Shown: positions 29,473-39,357, counted from the stretch's first letter. The stretch is DNA of 60,878 nt from Clostridium lacusfryxellense (GCF_018861735.1 NZ_JAHLEB010000027.1:1-60878); one strand, 5' to 3'. Notes: generated from the letters alone by a model not told the origin. Made by a program: numbers and translations.

Positions 29473-30141
29473 ATGAACAAAGAAAAAGCAATAGTAGTAT
29501 TCAGTGGCGGACAAGATAGCACAACTTGTCTGTTCTGGGCGCTCGCAAAATATAAAGAGGTTATAGCTGTATCTTTTGATTATAATCAAAAACATATATT
29601 AGAACTTGATTGCGCCAAAAACATATGCGACAAACATGGCATTGAGTATCATGTTTTAGACCTAAGCCTATTAAACCAACTTGCACCAAATTCATTAACG
29701 CGCAGTGATATGAAAGTTGATAAAGAAGCTCCTAAAGGAAGTGTACCAAATTCTTTTGTTGATGGAAGAAACTTATTATTCTTAACTTTTGTTGCCATCT
29801 TTGCAAAACAAAGAGGAATAAATAACATTATAACAGGCGTATCTCAAAGCGATTTTAGTGGATATCCAGATTGCAGAGATGTGTTTATAAAATCCTTAAA
29901 CGTAACCCTTAACCTAGCTATGGGTTATGATTTTGTCATTGAAACCCCTTTAATGTGGATTGACAAGGCGCAGACTTGGAAAATGGCTTATGATTTAGGT
30001 GTACTTGATATAGTTAAAGAAGAAACTTTGACTTGCTATAATGGAATAAAAGCTAACGGTTGTGGTGATTGTCCATCTTGTAAATTACGAAAAAAAGGAT
30101 ATTTAGAGTTTAAAGAAAAATATATTATAGATAAAAAATAA
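29473..30141 (+). CDS. queC: 7-cyano-7-deazaguanine (preQ0) synthase
   Basis: 222 residues. The ATP pyrophosphatase loop SGGQDSTTC is at residues 11-19. The zinc site CxxxxxxxxCxxCxxC is formed by [16 protein letters not shown] near 195. QueC converts carboxydeazaguanine to preQ0. It is last gene of the operon, with SD GGAGGTG upstream and a strong terminator after the stop. QueF, which reduces preQ0 to preQ1, is not encoded in the window. Confidence 0.95.
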   Translation: MNKEKAIVVFSGGQDSTTCLFWALAKYKEVIAVSFDYNQKHILELDCAKNICDKHGIEYHVLDLSLLNQLAPNSLTRSDMKVDKEAPKGSVPNSFVDGRNLLFLTFVAIFAKQRGINNIITGVSQSDFSGYPDCRDVFIKSLNVTLNLAMGYDFVIETPLMWIDKAQTWKMAYDLGVLDIVKEETLTCYNGIKANGCGDCPSCKLRKKGYLEFKEKYIIDKK

Positions 30142-30187
30142 AATAAACTGTTATTACATTGCTTTGCTTTGTAATAACAGTTTATTT
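30141..30187. terminator. Bidirectional terminator, queC / nucleotidase
   Basis: AAATAAACTGTTATTAC (30141-30157) pairs with GTAATAACAGTTTATTT (30171-30187). It lies across the stop of the convergent minus-strand gene. Confidence 0.88.
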
Positions 30188-30732
30188 ATTATGGAGTATA
30201 TTTCTTTCCAGTTATAAACCCTAATTATATTATCATTTAATGGTTTTCGATTATAATTCGCATCTATTAAAAGCACCTTGAATCCTGCATTTGACAACTG
30301 AATTGCATTATCATAATTATCTTCAATAAATACGCTACAATTTAACTCTTTTGCTTTATCAACCTTGTAGTGACTACCTAAAACAAACAAATCATCATAT
30401 ATAATTTCATTTTTCTTTAAATATGAATGTGTAAACATAGTAAGTGTTTTATCTCTCGCGGTTACAAAATAAATATTATGAAGTTTACTTAGTCTTTCTA
30501 TAACACGTTGAACATCTTCTCTTATCTCTTGCTGTGAATGAATTTCTATTTTGTTTTCTTCATAAAATTCATCATATTCTTCTTGCTTAATCCCCATTAC
30601 CTCATGAATATAATATTTAGTAATCTCTTCCTCTGTTATATCTTTGTTGAAATACTTATTAGTAATATTAAGCCAATAATAAGGATCTGTTATAGTTCCA
30701 TCAATATCAATACATATATTTAAATTTTTCAT
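30154..30732 (-). CDS. HAD superfamily 5'(3')-deoxyribonucleotidase-like protein
   Basis: 192 residues. HAD motif I is D9-I-D11-G-T-I-T-D, motif II is FVTARD near residue 94, and motif IV is FIEDNYDNA near 135. The overall plan matches the 5'-nucleotidase type C (NT5C) group that dephosphorylates nucleoside monophosphates. The substrate is not certain. It is convergent with the que operon, with no functional link seen. SD GGGGATGA precedes the ATG. Confidence 0.75.
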   Translation of the reverse strand: MKNLNICIDIDGTITDPYYWLNITNKYFNKDITEEEITKYYIHEVMGIKQEEYDEFYEENKIEIHSQQEIREDVQRVIERLSKLHNIYFVTARDKTLTMFTHSYLKKNEIIYDDLFVLGSHYKVDKAKELNCSVFIEDNYDNAIQLSNAGFKVLLIDANYNRKPLNDNIIRVYNWKEIYSIINKLLLQSKAM

Positions 30733-30866
30733 CTTGTCATCCCCTTCATTAATTCTTTGTTATTCCTTCATTATATGCTACTAAGATTAAGACTGTGTTA
30801 AATGTATATTATGATTTGTTTAAGCATTAAATATCAAATAATAACTATAAGAATACAAATCAATAC

Positions 30867-30912
30867 AAAAATGACATTCACCAATCCATATAGAATGGTG
30901 AATGTCATTTTT
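30867..30912 (-). terminator. Terminator of double-GNAT gene
   Basis: AAAATGACATTCACCA pairs with TGGTGAATGTCATTTT just beyond the minus-strand stop at 30916. Confidence 0.85.
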
Positions 30913-30915
30913 ATT

Positions 30916-31845
30916 TCAAGATACTATGTAATAATCCATTACTGAGATTTCTTCAAATCCACAAGATTCATAAAGCCCAAGTGCTGTTTTATTTTGACAA
31001 GCAACATCAAGAAATATATTTTCTATATTTTTTCTCTTTAATATGTCCATTGATAAGTTTAAAATTTCTCTCCCAAATCCATTTCCTCGAAAATCTGGGA
31101 GTACACCAAACCCATAAATAAACCCATTGTTGTTTGTTATTGAAAGATGTATTTTACCTATAATTTTACCATCAAACTCCGCCATATAACTTATAAAGTT
31201 ATCTTCTTCCTGAATTAATGGTTTTTGTATATTTACCTCTGTTTCATCATAATCATTATCCACTGGAACATCTTTTATTGGATCTCCAAAATACACAGAA
31301 CTTTGCTTATCAATTTCATTGGCATCTGCATTAGTTGCCAATCTAAGTTTAATAACATACTTATTAGAAAAATCCACTTTTTTATTATTTAAAGACATTT
31401 TGTACTCCGACGAAGCGTATTCGAATCCATTTGAGTTTATAAATGCTAACCCAGAAACAGATGTATGGTCACATAGAGCTAGTACCTCTTGTGGGTTTGA
31501 CTTCTCCCACTCCTCCTTAGCTATTAAATACAGCTTTTTAAAGATTCCCCGCATTCTAAATTCAGGATGTACCATGCCACTGATTTCTATTGAAGCCCCT
31601 CCAAAATTACATATTCCTAAATAACCTACTAAAACATCATCTTCATAATATAAAAACTCTGTCATGATTTTATTTGTTATAGAATCTTTTACGACTTTTC
31701 TTCTTAAATTTTCTTTAAAATCAAGCTCCAATTTTAAATTAATTTTTTGTTTTTGATTACAAATACCCTCTAGCTTTTTAATAGATATATACTCTTCATC
31801 ACTTAAATCATTCCTCTTTAAAATTATATGTTTGTGATAATCCAT
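30916..31845 (-). CDS. Tandem GNAT acetyltransferase
   Basis: 309 residues with two GNAT folds. The N-terminal copy has SGMVHPEFRMRGIFKKLY near residue 90. The C-terminal copy has GFGVLPDFRGNGFGREIL near 245, followed by FLDVACQNKTALGLYESCGF, a textbook acetyl-CoA site. The acceptor is unknown. SD is weak (GGGGGG just before the ATG). It lies 41 bases after the papain-like gene on the same strand, so the two may be co-transcribed. Confidence 0.82.
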   Translation of the reverse strand: MDYHKHIILKRNDLSDEEYISIKKLEGICNQKQKINLKLELDFKENLRRKVVKDSITNKIMTEFLYYEDDVLVGYLGICNFGGASIEISGMVHPEFRMRGIFKKLYLIAKEEWEKSNPQEVLALCDHTSVSGLAFINSNGFEYASSEYKMSLNNKKVDFSNKYVIKLRLATNADANEIDKQSSVYFGDPIKDVPVDNDYDETEVNIQKPLIQEEDNFISYMAEFDGKIIGKIHLSITNNNGFIYGFGVLPDFRGNGFGREILNLSMDILKRKNIENIFLDVACQNKTALGLYESCGFEEISVMDYYIVS

Positions 31846-31886
31846 TATTCCCCCCTAATTCTAAGCACTCCAATTAAAATAGGAAC

Positions 31887-32561
31887 CTAGATTCTACTAC
31901 TAGTTCTATGCCTTTTGCTATCCCTATCTCTAGACATGACCATCCAAAAATGTCTAAGTGTGTGTAACCCCTCATAAATAAATCCTGTCTTTCGAAAATA
32001 AAGCACATCGTCTTCCGTCTTTACATTTTGCTTAAAAGGATAGTCGTTTAAATTTCCACTATAAACAATAAATTGCTTCATAACCTCACAAATATCCGTT
32101 GGAGTTATCTTATATGATTCGAGCGGAGTAAGTTTAATCCCCCCCCGCTTCAAAGCCTCCATTACAAACTCAGTGCATATGTATGTCTTATAAACTGAAT
32201 GCCTCTTATTAGATATAACTCCAATGGCTCCAAGAAAATTATAGTAGTATATCTCATCATCATTATATATATCATAAATAAATTTATTTATTAATTCATA
32301 TTTTCTAATTGTTACGGGTATTTTATATACATTGATAGGAACATTCTCATGCCGTCCTATATTAAGAGTAAATGCACTTTCACGAACTATCCCACCTACA
32401 AGGGGGTTGCTAATCGTAAATCTACAAAATGAATACATTTCACTTAAATTTTTATCTAAACTAATCGACGCATGGTTATAATCTTCCTTTAAAAATTTTC
32501 TAACTAACTTTCCTGTAGAAGTTGGCGTTCTTGAAATAACTACATATATATACTTTTCCAT
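31887..32561 (-). CDS. Permuted papain-like (NlpC/P60-type) protein
   Basis: 224 residues. KEDYNHASISLDK near residue 30 supplies a histidine and YICTEFVMEAL near 130 a cysteine. This His-before-Cys order is that of the circularly permuted NlpC/P60-like (YiiX/YaeF) hydrolases, which cleave lipid or peptide amides. No signal peptide is seen, so a cytoplasmic role is likely. The start at 32561 is used because AGGAG lies 9 bases upstream. The C-terminus is basic (RDRDSKRHR). The fold assignment rests on two motifs and should be taken as probable. Confidence 0.6.
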   Translation of the reverse strand: MEKYIYVVISRTPTSTGKLVRKFLKEDYNHASISLDKNLSEMYSFCRFTISNPLVGGIVRESAFTLNIGRHENVPINVYKIPVTIRKYELINKFIYDIYNDDEIYYYNFLGAIGVISNKRHSVYKTYICTEFVMEALKRGGIKLTPLESYKITPTDICEVMKQFIVYSGNLNDYPFKQNVKTEDDVLYFRKTGFIYEGLHTLRHFWMVMSRDRDSKRHRTSSRI

Positions 32562-32876
32562 TTTATTTCTCCTAACAACCACCTAAATATAATTCAACTA
32601 AATGTTAAATATATGTAATAATAATTCCTAGAATAAAAATAAAAGTATTCATATTATAAACCTTATACTAATTATTTTCCATTAAATTATTTCTCATAGA
32701 ATTATTTTGACTTAATATTAATACATTTATTTGTCGAGGTATTATAATATATTCTTTCCTTATTTTTCATCTTTTATGTGATTTATAAAAAATTTTATTA
32801 TAAATTATGAAATAATATAATTCATTTTATGATGTATAATATAAATATACAAAATCATTAAAAAAGAGGTTTTACA
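32562..32876. other. AT-rich divergent intergenic region
   Basis: Between the divergent papain-like and AraC genes. A -10-like TATAAT at 32835-32840 precedes the AraC gene by about 37 bases, without a convincing -35. Apart from very high A+T and the SDs of both genes, nothing else is seen. Confidence 0.5.
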
Positions 32877-34964
32877 ATGAGAAAAGAATATATAACCTAT
32901 ATGAACGATTTACCTATAGATATCTCCCTTGAAAATATTGTAGACTATCCGATACATTGGCATAATTCTATAGAAATTATCTTTGTGCTTGAGGGTACCG
33001 TAAGTGTTCTTATAGAATCAGGAAAATATGAAATTAACGAAAGTGAGCTTGAAATTATAAATTGTGATGAAGCGCACAGAATTTATTCAAAAGAAGAAAA
33101 TAAGGTTCTAATTTTCCATTTAGACCCTGCTTTTTTCGAGAAATATTATGATGATATGAAAAATATATATTTTTATACAAACTCTAGCCAAGAAGGTGTA
33201 CAACGAGAGGAAAAGTATGATGATTTACGTAAATATCTATCAATTCTAGTCTGTGAAGTAATCCAGAAAAATGAAGATTTTGAGAAGCAAATAGATTCTA
33301 TTATGGTAAAGTTATTATTTCATTTAATAAACAACTTTCATTATCTTAATTATGATGAGAAGAAGCCGCTAGAAAACCAAATACAATTTCAAAGATATCA
33401 TAGAATTATTAAATATATTTATAACAACTATATGAATAAAATTAGTTTACAAGACATAGCAAGTATAGAATATTTAAGTTCTTATTATCTCTCTCATCAA
33501 ATAAAAGATATGGCAGGCACCAGTTTTAAAGAGCTTGTAAATAATGTTCGCGTTGATGAATCTATTAAGTTACTCCTAGATACAGATAAAACTATATCAG
33601 ATATTTCCTTTGATGTTGGTTTTTCTCATGCCAGGTATTATAATAAAAGTTTTAAGGACTACAATAATTGTACGCCACTACAGTTCAGGAAAAAATACTA
33701 TATACCGGATGAAAAATTTGATAGCTTTAAAAAAATGGAATCACATTATTTATCTGGATCGCTCTCGTATTTGTCACCCTATTTAGAAGACTATGATAGG
33801 TTTAACTATACTAACAAGATTATAAAACTTCAGACAGATTTTTCACTTTCAAGTTCATCCTTCAATCATAGATGGAAGGAAAATATAAATTTAGGCCAAG
33901 CGAAAGAACTTATTAAGGCACAAGAACAAGGACATTTGAGGACACTTCAAGATACAATAGGTTTTGAAAATGGAATAATACTAAACTTATTTAGTAAAGA
34001 GATGAAAATATACTTTAATGAAAATGTTAATTTTTTAAATTGGAATGAGGTTGAAAAATTATTAGGGTTTTTAATGGAAATATCCCTTGTACCATTAATA
34101 ATAATAAATCAAATCTTTGAAGATAAAAATTCTTTTATTACGCTTTTGGAAAGTTTTATACTATACTTTGCTGATATATATGGTTTTGATAAAGTTAAGC
34201 TCTGGAAATTTCAGGCCTCAAACGATTTAACTATAGAATACATAGATATTTCCCGGGAGATTTTCGAAAAATATAAATTGCAGAATTTAATAGAAATACC
34301 TTTTAATGTTCTTCCTGCTATTAATACTATTTATGATTCTTCTTATATGCTTCCATATATTATTCATAATTTTATTAATAATACTAGTAGCTTATATGCT
34401 TTAAAAGCTTTTGATACAGTAGAGGAAAATTCAATTTTAAATAATGAACTATTTTTTGGTTCCCCAGGTCTTCTTAATTTAGATGGTATAAAGAAAGCTT
34501 CCTACTATGCATATTATTTGTTATCAAAACTAGGTAATGAGCTTATAGACCAAGGAGACGGATATATTATAACGAAGCTTGGTGAAGATATTCAGGTTTT
34601 GCTTTACAGTTATAGTGAAGAGCTTAATACACTAATTAAACTAGAGGATTTATATAAAGGTAAGGGCAGTAAAAATATAACCGAGAGAAAAATATCCTTA
34701 TCTATTAAAAATTTAATTCATGACTATAAGGTTATTAAATATGAAATTGGAGAAAAAGTTGGCTCAGCTTATGATATCTGGTTACGCATGGGTAAACCCA
34801 AAAGACTTGGTTATGATGAATGGAAAATCTTAACTAAGATTTCTGCTCCTAATATTTCTTTATCCTATACTAAAAAAACTGCTGTTTACAATAATATAAT
34901 AAAAATAGAAGGCTATGGAGCTACCTTAATAGTTCTTCAAGAAGTACAAAAACACCTGTTTTAA
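32877..34964 (+). CDS. AraC family regulator with C-terminal GH39-like domain
   Basis: 695 residues. A cupin-like sensor covers about 1-140. The AraC double helix-turn-helix covers about 165-272, with ISLQDIASIEYLSSYYLS, then ISDISFDVGFSHARYY and TPLQFRKKY. The remaining 420 residues resemble a beta-xylosidase (GH39)-type barrel, including FFGSPGLLNLDGIKKASYYA near 525. No obvious catalytic Asn-Glu pair is visible, so it probably binds a saccharide rather than cleaving it. It is an orphan with no sugar genes adjacent. SD AAGAGG precedes the ATG. A terminator overlaps its end. Confidence 0.82.
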   Translation: MRKEYITYMNDLPIDISLENIVDYPIHWHNSIEIIFVLEGTVSVLIESGKYEINESELEIINCDEAHRIYSKEENKVLIFHLDPAFFEKYYDDMKNIYFYTNSSQEGVQREEKYDDLRKYLSILVCEVIQKNEDFEKQIDSIMVKLLFHLINNFHYLNYDEKKPLENQIQFQRYHRIIKYIYNNYMNKISLQDIASIEYLSSYYLSHQIKDMAGTSFKELVNNVRVDESIKLLLDTDKTISDISFDVGFSHARYYNKSFKDYNNCTPLQFRKKYYIPDEKFDSFKKMESHYLSGSLSYLSPYLEDYDRFNYTNKIIKLQTDFSLSSSSFNHRWKENINLGQAKELIKAQEQGHLRTLQDTIGFENGIILNLFSKEMKIYFNENVNFLNWNEVEKLLGFLMEISLVPLIIINQIFEDKNSFITLLESFILYFADIYGFDKVKLWKFQASNDLTIEYIDISREIFEKYKLQNLIEIPFNVLPAINTIYDSSYMLPYIIHNFINNTSSLYALKAFDTVEENSILNNELFFGSPGLLNLDGIKKASYYAYYLLSKLGNELIDQGDGYIITKLGEDIQVLLYSYSEELNTLIKLEDLYKGKGSKNITERKISLSIKNLIHDYKVIKYEIGEKVGSAYDIWLRMGKPKRLGYDEWKILTKISAPNISLSYTKKTAVYNNIIKIEGYGATLIVLQEVQKHLF

Positions 34965-34977
34965 GGTGTTTTTTTGT
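34949..34977 (+). terminator. Terminator of AraC gene
   Basis: AAACACCT pairs with AGGTGTTT around GTTTTA and runs into TTTTTTTG. The stem includes the last codons and stop. Confidence 0.85.
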
Positions 34978-35113
34978 TATTTAAATATAAACCAAACTTA
35001 CATGTTAGCAACTTTGTACTTTTTATATAGCAACTGTGGGAATGTTTATATATCTATAATAGGGTAAACTTATATTAAAGAAACAAAACAATTCTTAAGG
35101 AGAAGTGGATTTC

Positions 35114-36526
35114 ATGACAATGAGTAACGTGGCAGAAAGCAATAAAATGTTTGGCGAGGAAAAGATAGGTAGACTACTATTAAAGTTTTCTGTGCCAGCT
35201 ATAATTTCGTTAATGGTAGCAGAAATGTATAATATGGTAGATTCTATGTTTCTAGGTCAAACTATAGGAGCTAATGCCATTGGTGCATTAACCATAACTT
35301 TCCCAATTCAAAGGCTATTTTTTGCAGTATCCATGCTTATAGCCATCGGCGCTTCAACATCAGTTTCAAGAAGTTGCGGAGATAAAGATTTTGATAATAT
35401 AAAAATAATTATACCAAATGCTATAATTCTAATGTTTATGATAATATCTGTATTTGCCGCTATTATTTATATTTTTCAAGATACTATTTTAATAAGCCTT
35501 GGAGCTTCAGCCAACACATTCCCACTTGCAAAGGAATATGTAAGTATTATATTAATCGGTGTACTTTTTCAATCTTTTACAATAATAGCATCTTACATTT
35601 TAACATCATTTGGAAACACTAAAATAGTTTTATTAAGTACCTCTATCGGAGCAATTTGTAATGTAATTATAGATTATTATTTAATAAATATATGCTCATA
35701 TGGTGTAAAAGGAGCTGCTATAGCTACGGTCGTATCACAAATAATAGCTTTTATGTATGTTCTAATTATATTTATAAAATTAAAAATGGGATTAAAATTT
35801 TCATTTAGATTATCTCTTAACAAAGCAGTTTCAGTTGGAATAATATATGTTGGATTTTCAACCTTTATAGTAGAAATATCAGATGCTATAGTCGCTGCTG
35901 TATTAAACAATCTATTATTCTCCTATGGTGGAGATTTGGCTATAGTAACAATTGGTTTAACTACAAGAGTCTCAATGTTCTTATTCATGACTGTTATGGG
36001 TATAAGCTCTGCTATGCAGCCCATAGCTGCCTATAATTATGGCGCTGGAAACTATACTAGATTAAAAGAGGTTGTTAAAATATCTATAATTGCAGTATCT
36101 GCAAGTTCAACTTTGTTATGGGCACTCTTCATGATATTTTCAAAACAACTTATAGGTTTATTTATAAACGATAGTGCCATTATAGATCAAACAGTAAAGG
36201 CATTTAGAATGGTTATAGCCGTTTTCCCTTGCATTGGAGTATATTATTTAGCTATTTGCTATTGCCAAGCCATAAATAGAGTTAAAACCTCTTTTAAATT
36301 GTCTATCTTTAGGCAGCTAATAATATTTATTCCACTAGTGTATGCATTCGTAAGTGGTTTAGGGATGGGTGTATTCGGTGCATGGCTTGCTTATCCTGTA
36401 TCGGATATGATAGCCTTCATTACCGCCGCTATATTTATTAAATATACCTATATCTCTTTAGAAATACTGGAAAGGCATCAAATTTACAAGAAAAATAAAG
36501 CTAAGCTTAAAATTAAGCTTGCCTAA
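35114..36526 (+). CDS. MATE family multidrug/cation antiporter
   Basis: 470 residues and 12 predicted helices. It has MATE features LLLKFSVPAIISLMVAEMYN near the start, MFLGQTIGANAIGALTITFP, and AAYNYGAGNYTRLKE near residue 318 in the second half. It exports toxic cations using Na+ or H+. ATG at 35114 is chosen with AAGGAG 11 bases upstream; GTG at 35105 is too close to the SD. Its last 14 bases overlap the convergent S51 peptidase gene. A second MATE gene, not closely similar, is at 56892. Confidence 0.92.
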   Translation: MTMSNVAESNKMFGEEKIGRLLLKFSVPAIISLMVAEMYNMVDSMFLGQTIGANAIGALTITFPIQRLFFAVSMLIAIGASTSVSRSCGDKDFDNIKIIIPNAIILMFMIISVFAAIIYIFQDTILISLGASANTFPLAKEYVSIILIGVLFQSFTIIASYILTSFGNTKIVLLSTSIGAICNVIIDYYLINICSYGVKGAAIATVVSQIIAFMYVLIIFIKLKMGLKFSFRLSLNKAVSVGIIYVGFSTFIVEISDAIVAAVLNNLLFSYGGDLAIVTIGLTTRVSMFLFMTVMGISSAMQPIAAYNYGAGNYTRLKEVVKISIIAVSASSTLLWALFMIFSKQLIGLFINDSAIIDQTVKAFRMVIAVFPCIGVYYLAICYCQAINRVKTSFKLSIFRQLIIFIPLVYAFVSGLGMGVFGAWLAYPVSDMIAFITAAIFIKYTYISLEILERHQIYKKNKAKLKIKLA

Positions 36527-37169
36527 TCTCCCCTTCTTTAATCATATTTATATCCCCATAAAAGAGTAACTTATTATTCATTACAATTATTCCATCACCA
36601 TCGTTACAGGTATAAATTGTGTTACCAGTTTTATTTGAATATTTTATAATGTCATCTAAATAATGACTATGCTCATTCCAATGTGGCATAAAGTCAAAAT
36701 CAACTAAAGCTAAAGACGACAAATTTGATAATCCAACTATATCATCATCACCGAATTGTGCTGATGATATATCCTTTGACATCATTATTGCCCCTGCACT
36801 TAATCCTATAATATAACCACCGTTTTTAATATACTTTCTAAGTCTAGTTATTAAATATCTTTTCCTTAGGTTGTTTAAAAAGTAGTACGTGTTTCCACCA
36901 GATAAATATATTACATCTGACTTAAATATTTTTTCTGTTTTATTTAAATCACAAAAATCATCTATATCAAAATATTCATATTTAAAGTCACCATATTCAT
37001 TTAATCTATCTTTTGTATTTTCAAAATGTCTTAATTTTTTATCTGTCTCCGTCTTTGAGGGTATATAACTCAATGTATATTTTTTATCTAAAAATATCTC
37101 TTTAATTTTTAATTTTAAATTTATATTATCTTTTTCAGTAAACTCACTGAGTAGAATTAATGCGCCCAT
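36513..37169 (-). CDS. Peptidase S51 family (dipeptidase E / cyanophycinase-like)
   Basis: 218 residues. YLSGGNTYYFLNNLRK near 85 and the nucleophile elbow GLSAGAIMMS near 120 are the S51 signature. The rest (DFDFMPHWNEHSHY) contributes the expected histidine. PepE-type enzymes hydrolyse Asp-X dipeptides. Specificity here is not determined. SD AGGAGAT lies upstream. The 3' end overlaps the MATE gene by 14 bases. Confidence 0.85.
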   Translation of the reverse strand: MGALILLSEFTEKDNINLKLKIKEIFLDKKYTLSYIPSKTETDKKLRHFENTKDRLNEYGDFKYEYFDIDDFCDLNKTEKIFKSDVIYLSGGNTYYFLNNLRKRYLITRLRKYIKNGGYIIGLSAGAIMMSKDISSAQFGDDDIVGLSNLSSLALVDFDFMPHWNEHSHYLDDIIKYSNKTGNTIYTCNDGDGIIVMNNKLLFYGDINMIKEGEIRQA

Positions 37170-37380
37170 ACTACTATCTCCTCACTTCTATTTTATATAT
37201 TATAACATATTTTTGTAAACCTATACATATATTAATTTTTGTTGTTTTATTGTTAACATATGGAAGTTTGTGAATCTTTAATCTCATATAATTTTCCTAT
37301 GTAATATTCATTCTATTCACATATCATAATGTTGATACTATAATATTCATATAAATCATTTATATTATAAACCACTCCCG

Positions 37381-37408
37381 TTGACATTCTTAATAATATA
37401 TGTATAAT
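37381..37408 (+). promoter_or_regulatory. gltX promoter
   Basis: TTGACA at 37381-37386 and TATAAT at 37403-37408, 16-bp spacing, giving a leader starting near 37415. The 210 bases to its left, back to 37170, show no feature apart from high A+T. Confidence 0.75.
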
Positions 37409-37414
37409 TAGAGT

Positions 37415-37575
37415 TAAATGTAATATAGGATAAAAGTAAGTATAATTTCAATTTAGAGAGAGCCAATGATGCTGGGAATTTGGTATTTGAATATGTTTTT
37501 GCATTAATTTAGGTGGTGCCACGAAAGTTTACCTTTCATCCTATTATATTATAGGATGAAAGGTTTTTTATTTTA
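37415..37575 (+). promoter_or_regulatory. T-box leader for glutamyl-tRNA synthetase
   Basis: The T-box core AGGTGGTGCCACG lies at 37511-37523. Stem I begins near AGAGAGAGCC (37455-37464). A GAA triplet at 37489-37491 sits where the specifier codon is expected and decodes glutamate, agreeing with the downstream gene. The terminator CCTTTCATCCTA/TAGGATGAAAGG plus TTTTTT occupies 37532-37569. Uncharged tRNA-Glu would stabilise the antiterminator. Confidence 0.85.
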
Positions 37576-37645
37576 AATTGAACTATGGGATGCATTGCTA
37601 CTTATCACCTAATATGCTTAACTTTTATAAGAAAGGATGATTAAA

Positions 37646-39301
37646 ATGGATTATTTAAAACTAGCAGATTTATTGTTACCTACCGTTTGCGAAACACCAG
37701 AATACTATAGAACTCTTTATCCCAAACGAAATCTTAAACCTAATGCCATGGTTACAAGGTATGCCCCAAGTCCCACTGGATTTCAGCATCTTGGAGGAGT
37801 ATTTGCTGCTCTTATATCTGAAAGATTAGCTCACCAAAGTAATGGAATCTTCTTCTTTAGAGTAGAAGATACAGACAAAAAAAGAGAAGTAGTTGGTGCC
37901 ATAGAAGATAGTACTAACACTTTGCACGATTTTGGAATCAATTTTGATGAAGGGGTTGTAGACTCAGATAGTGAAAAAGGCGCATATGGACCATATAAAC
38001 AAAGCGACAGGATTAAAATATATCACACTTTTGTAAAGTCTTTAATATTAAAAGGTTTAGCATACCCTTGCTTTTGCACTGAAGAAGATTTAGACAATAC
38101 AAGAAAAATTCAACAAGAAGCTAAAATAAATACAGGATATCATGGAAAATGGGCTGTTCACAGAAATTCTAGCCTCGATGAAATTATGGTTGAGTTGTCT
38201 AAAGGTACTCCTTTTGTTATAAGACTTAGATCTCCTGAAAACACTGATAAGAGAGTAGTGTGTAACGATTTAATCAAAGGAACTATAAGTATGCCAGAAA
38301 ATGATCAAGATATTGTAATTCTTAAAACTAATGGAATTCCAACTTATCATTTCGCTCATGCTATAGATGATTATTTAATGGGAACAACCCATGTAATACG
38401 TGGTGAGGAATGGCTTTCATCTCTTCCTATACATTTACAATTGTTTGAATTGTTAGGGTTCACACCTCCAGAATATGCACATATACCTACAATAATGAAA
38501 ATGGATGGAACATCAAAACGTAAGCTCAGTAAAAGAAAAGATCCTGAGATTTCTGTAGATTTTTATAAATCACAAGGATATCCGTTTATGTCTGTAACTG
38601 AGTACCTTATAAATTTAGTTAACTCTGATTTTCAAGAATGGAGAACTCAGAACCCTCTCGTTCCATGCACTAGCTTTAATATTTCCTTCGAAAACATGAG
38701 CAAAAGTGGAGCTTTATTTGATATTTTAAAACTTAACGATATAAGTAAAAATGTTATAGCTACTATGGATGCAGACCTTGTTTATGACCTTTACCTTAGT
38801 TGGGCAAAAGTTTATAATACTACAATTGCAACTAAACTCATAGAAAACGAAGATTATTCTAAGAAAATATTTAACATTGAAAGACTAAATGAAAAACCAA
38901 GAAAAGATTTTGTAAAATGGTTAGATGTTGCGCAGCATATTGAATTTTTCTTTGATGATTTCTATAAGAATAGTATTAAGGATGGTTATAATTTCCCTGA
39001 TCATATAACAATTGAAGATGTTAACAGTGTACTCACTAGTTACATAGATGTATATGATTATTCTCATGATAATGATACTTGGTTTGCAACCCTTAAAGAA
39101 CTTTCTGTTAAATTAGGGTATGCAAAAAACGCAAAAACTTTTAAAAAGAACCCAGAATTATATAAAGGTATACTCTCTGATGTTGCCACAATTGTAAGAG
39201 TAGCATTAACTAATAAAGTACAAACTCAAGATTTACATGAAGTTATGCAAGTTATGGGTGAGGCTAGAGTTATTGAAAGACTGAGTCAAAAATTTATTTA
39301 A
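37646..39301 (+). CDS. gltX: Glutamate--tRNA ligase
   Basis: 551-residue class I synthetase. The HIGH-type motif is SPTGFQHLGG near residue 46, with FFRVEDTD soon after. The KMSKS equivalent is KLSKRKD near 295. A GVVDSD/YKQSDR region binds the acceptor end. Start at 37646 is selected since AAAGG lies 9 bases upstream; the ATG at 37637 abuts that SD. The length fits the longer clostridial form. It is controlled by the T-box leader directly upstream. Confidence 0.93.
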   Translation: MDYLKLADLLLPTVCETPEYYRTLYPKRNLKPNAMVTRYAPSPTGFQHLGGVFAALISERLAHQSNGIFFFRVEDTDKKREVVGAIEDSTNTLHDFGINFDEGVVDSDSEKGAYGPYKQSDRIKIYHTFVKSLILKGLAYPCFCTEEDLDNTRKIQQEAKINTGYHGKWAVHRNSSLDEIMVELSKGTPFVIRLRSPENTDKRVVCNDLIKGTISMPENDQDIVILKTNGIPTYHFAHAIDDYLMGTTHVIRGEEWLSSLPIHLQLFELLGFTPPEYAHIPTIMKMDGTSKRKLSKRKDPEISVDFYKSQGYPFMSVTEYLINLVNSDFQEWRTQNPLVPCTSFNISFENMSKSGALFDILKLNDISKNVIATMDADLVYDLYLSWAKVYNTTIATKLIENEDYSKKIFNIERLNEKPRKDFVKWLDVAQHIEFFFDDFYKNSIKDGYNFPDHITIEDVNSVLTSYIDVYDYSHDNDTWFATLKELSVKLGYAKNAKTFKKNPELYKGILSDVATIVRVALTNKVQTQDLHEVMQVMGEARVIERLSQKFI

Positions 39302-39309
39302 TGTATATA

Positions 39310-39351
39310 AATAAAGAAGGAAGCCAATTTAAATTGGTTTCCTTCTTTATT
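39310..39351. terminator. Bidirectional terminator, gltX / chemoreceptor
   Basis: AATAAAGAAGGAAGCCAATTT is followed directly by its near-perfect complement (one G-U), an about 20-bp stem between convergent genes. Confidence 0.88.
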
Positions 39352-39357
39352 TATTCA

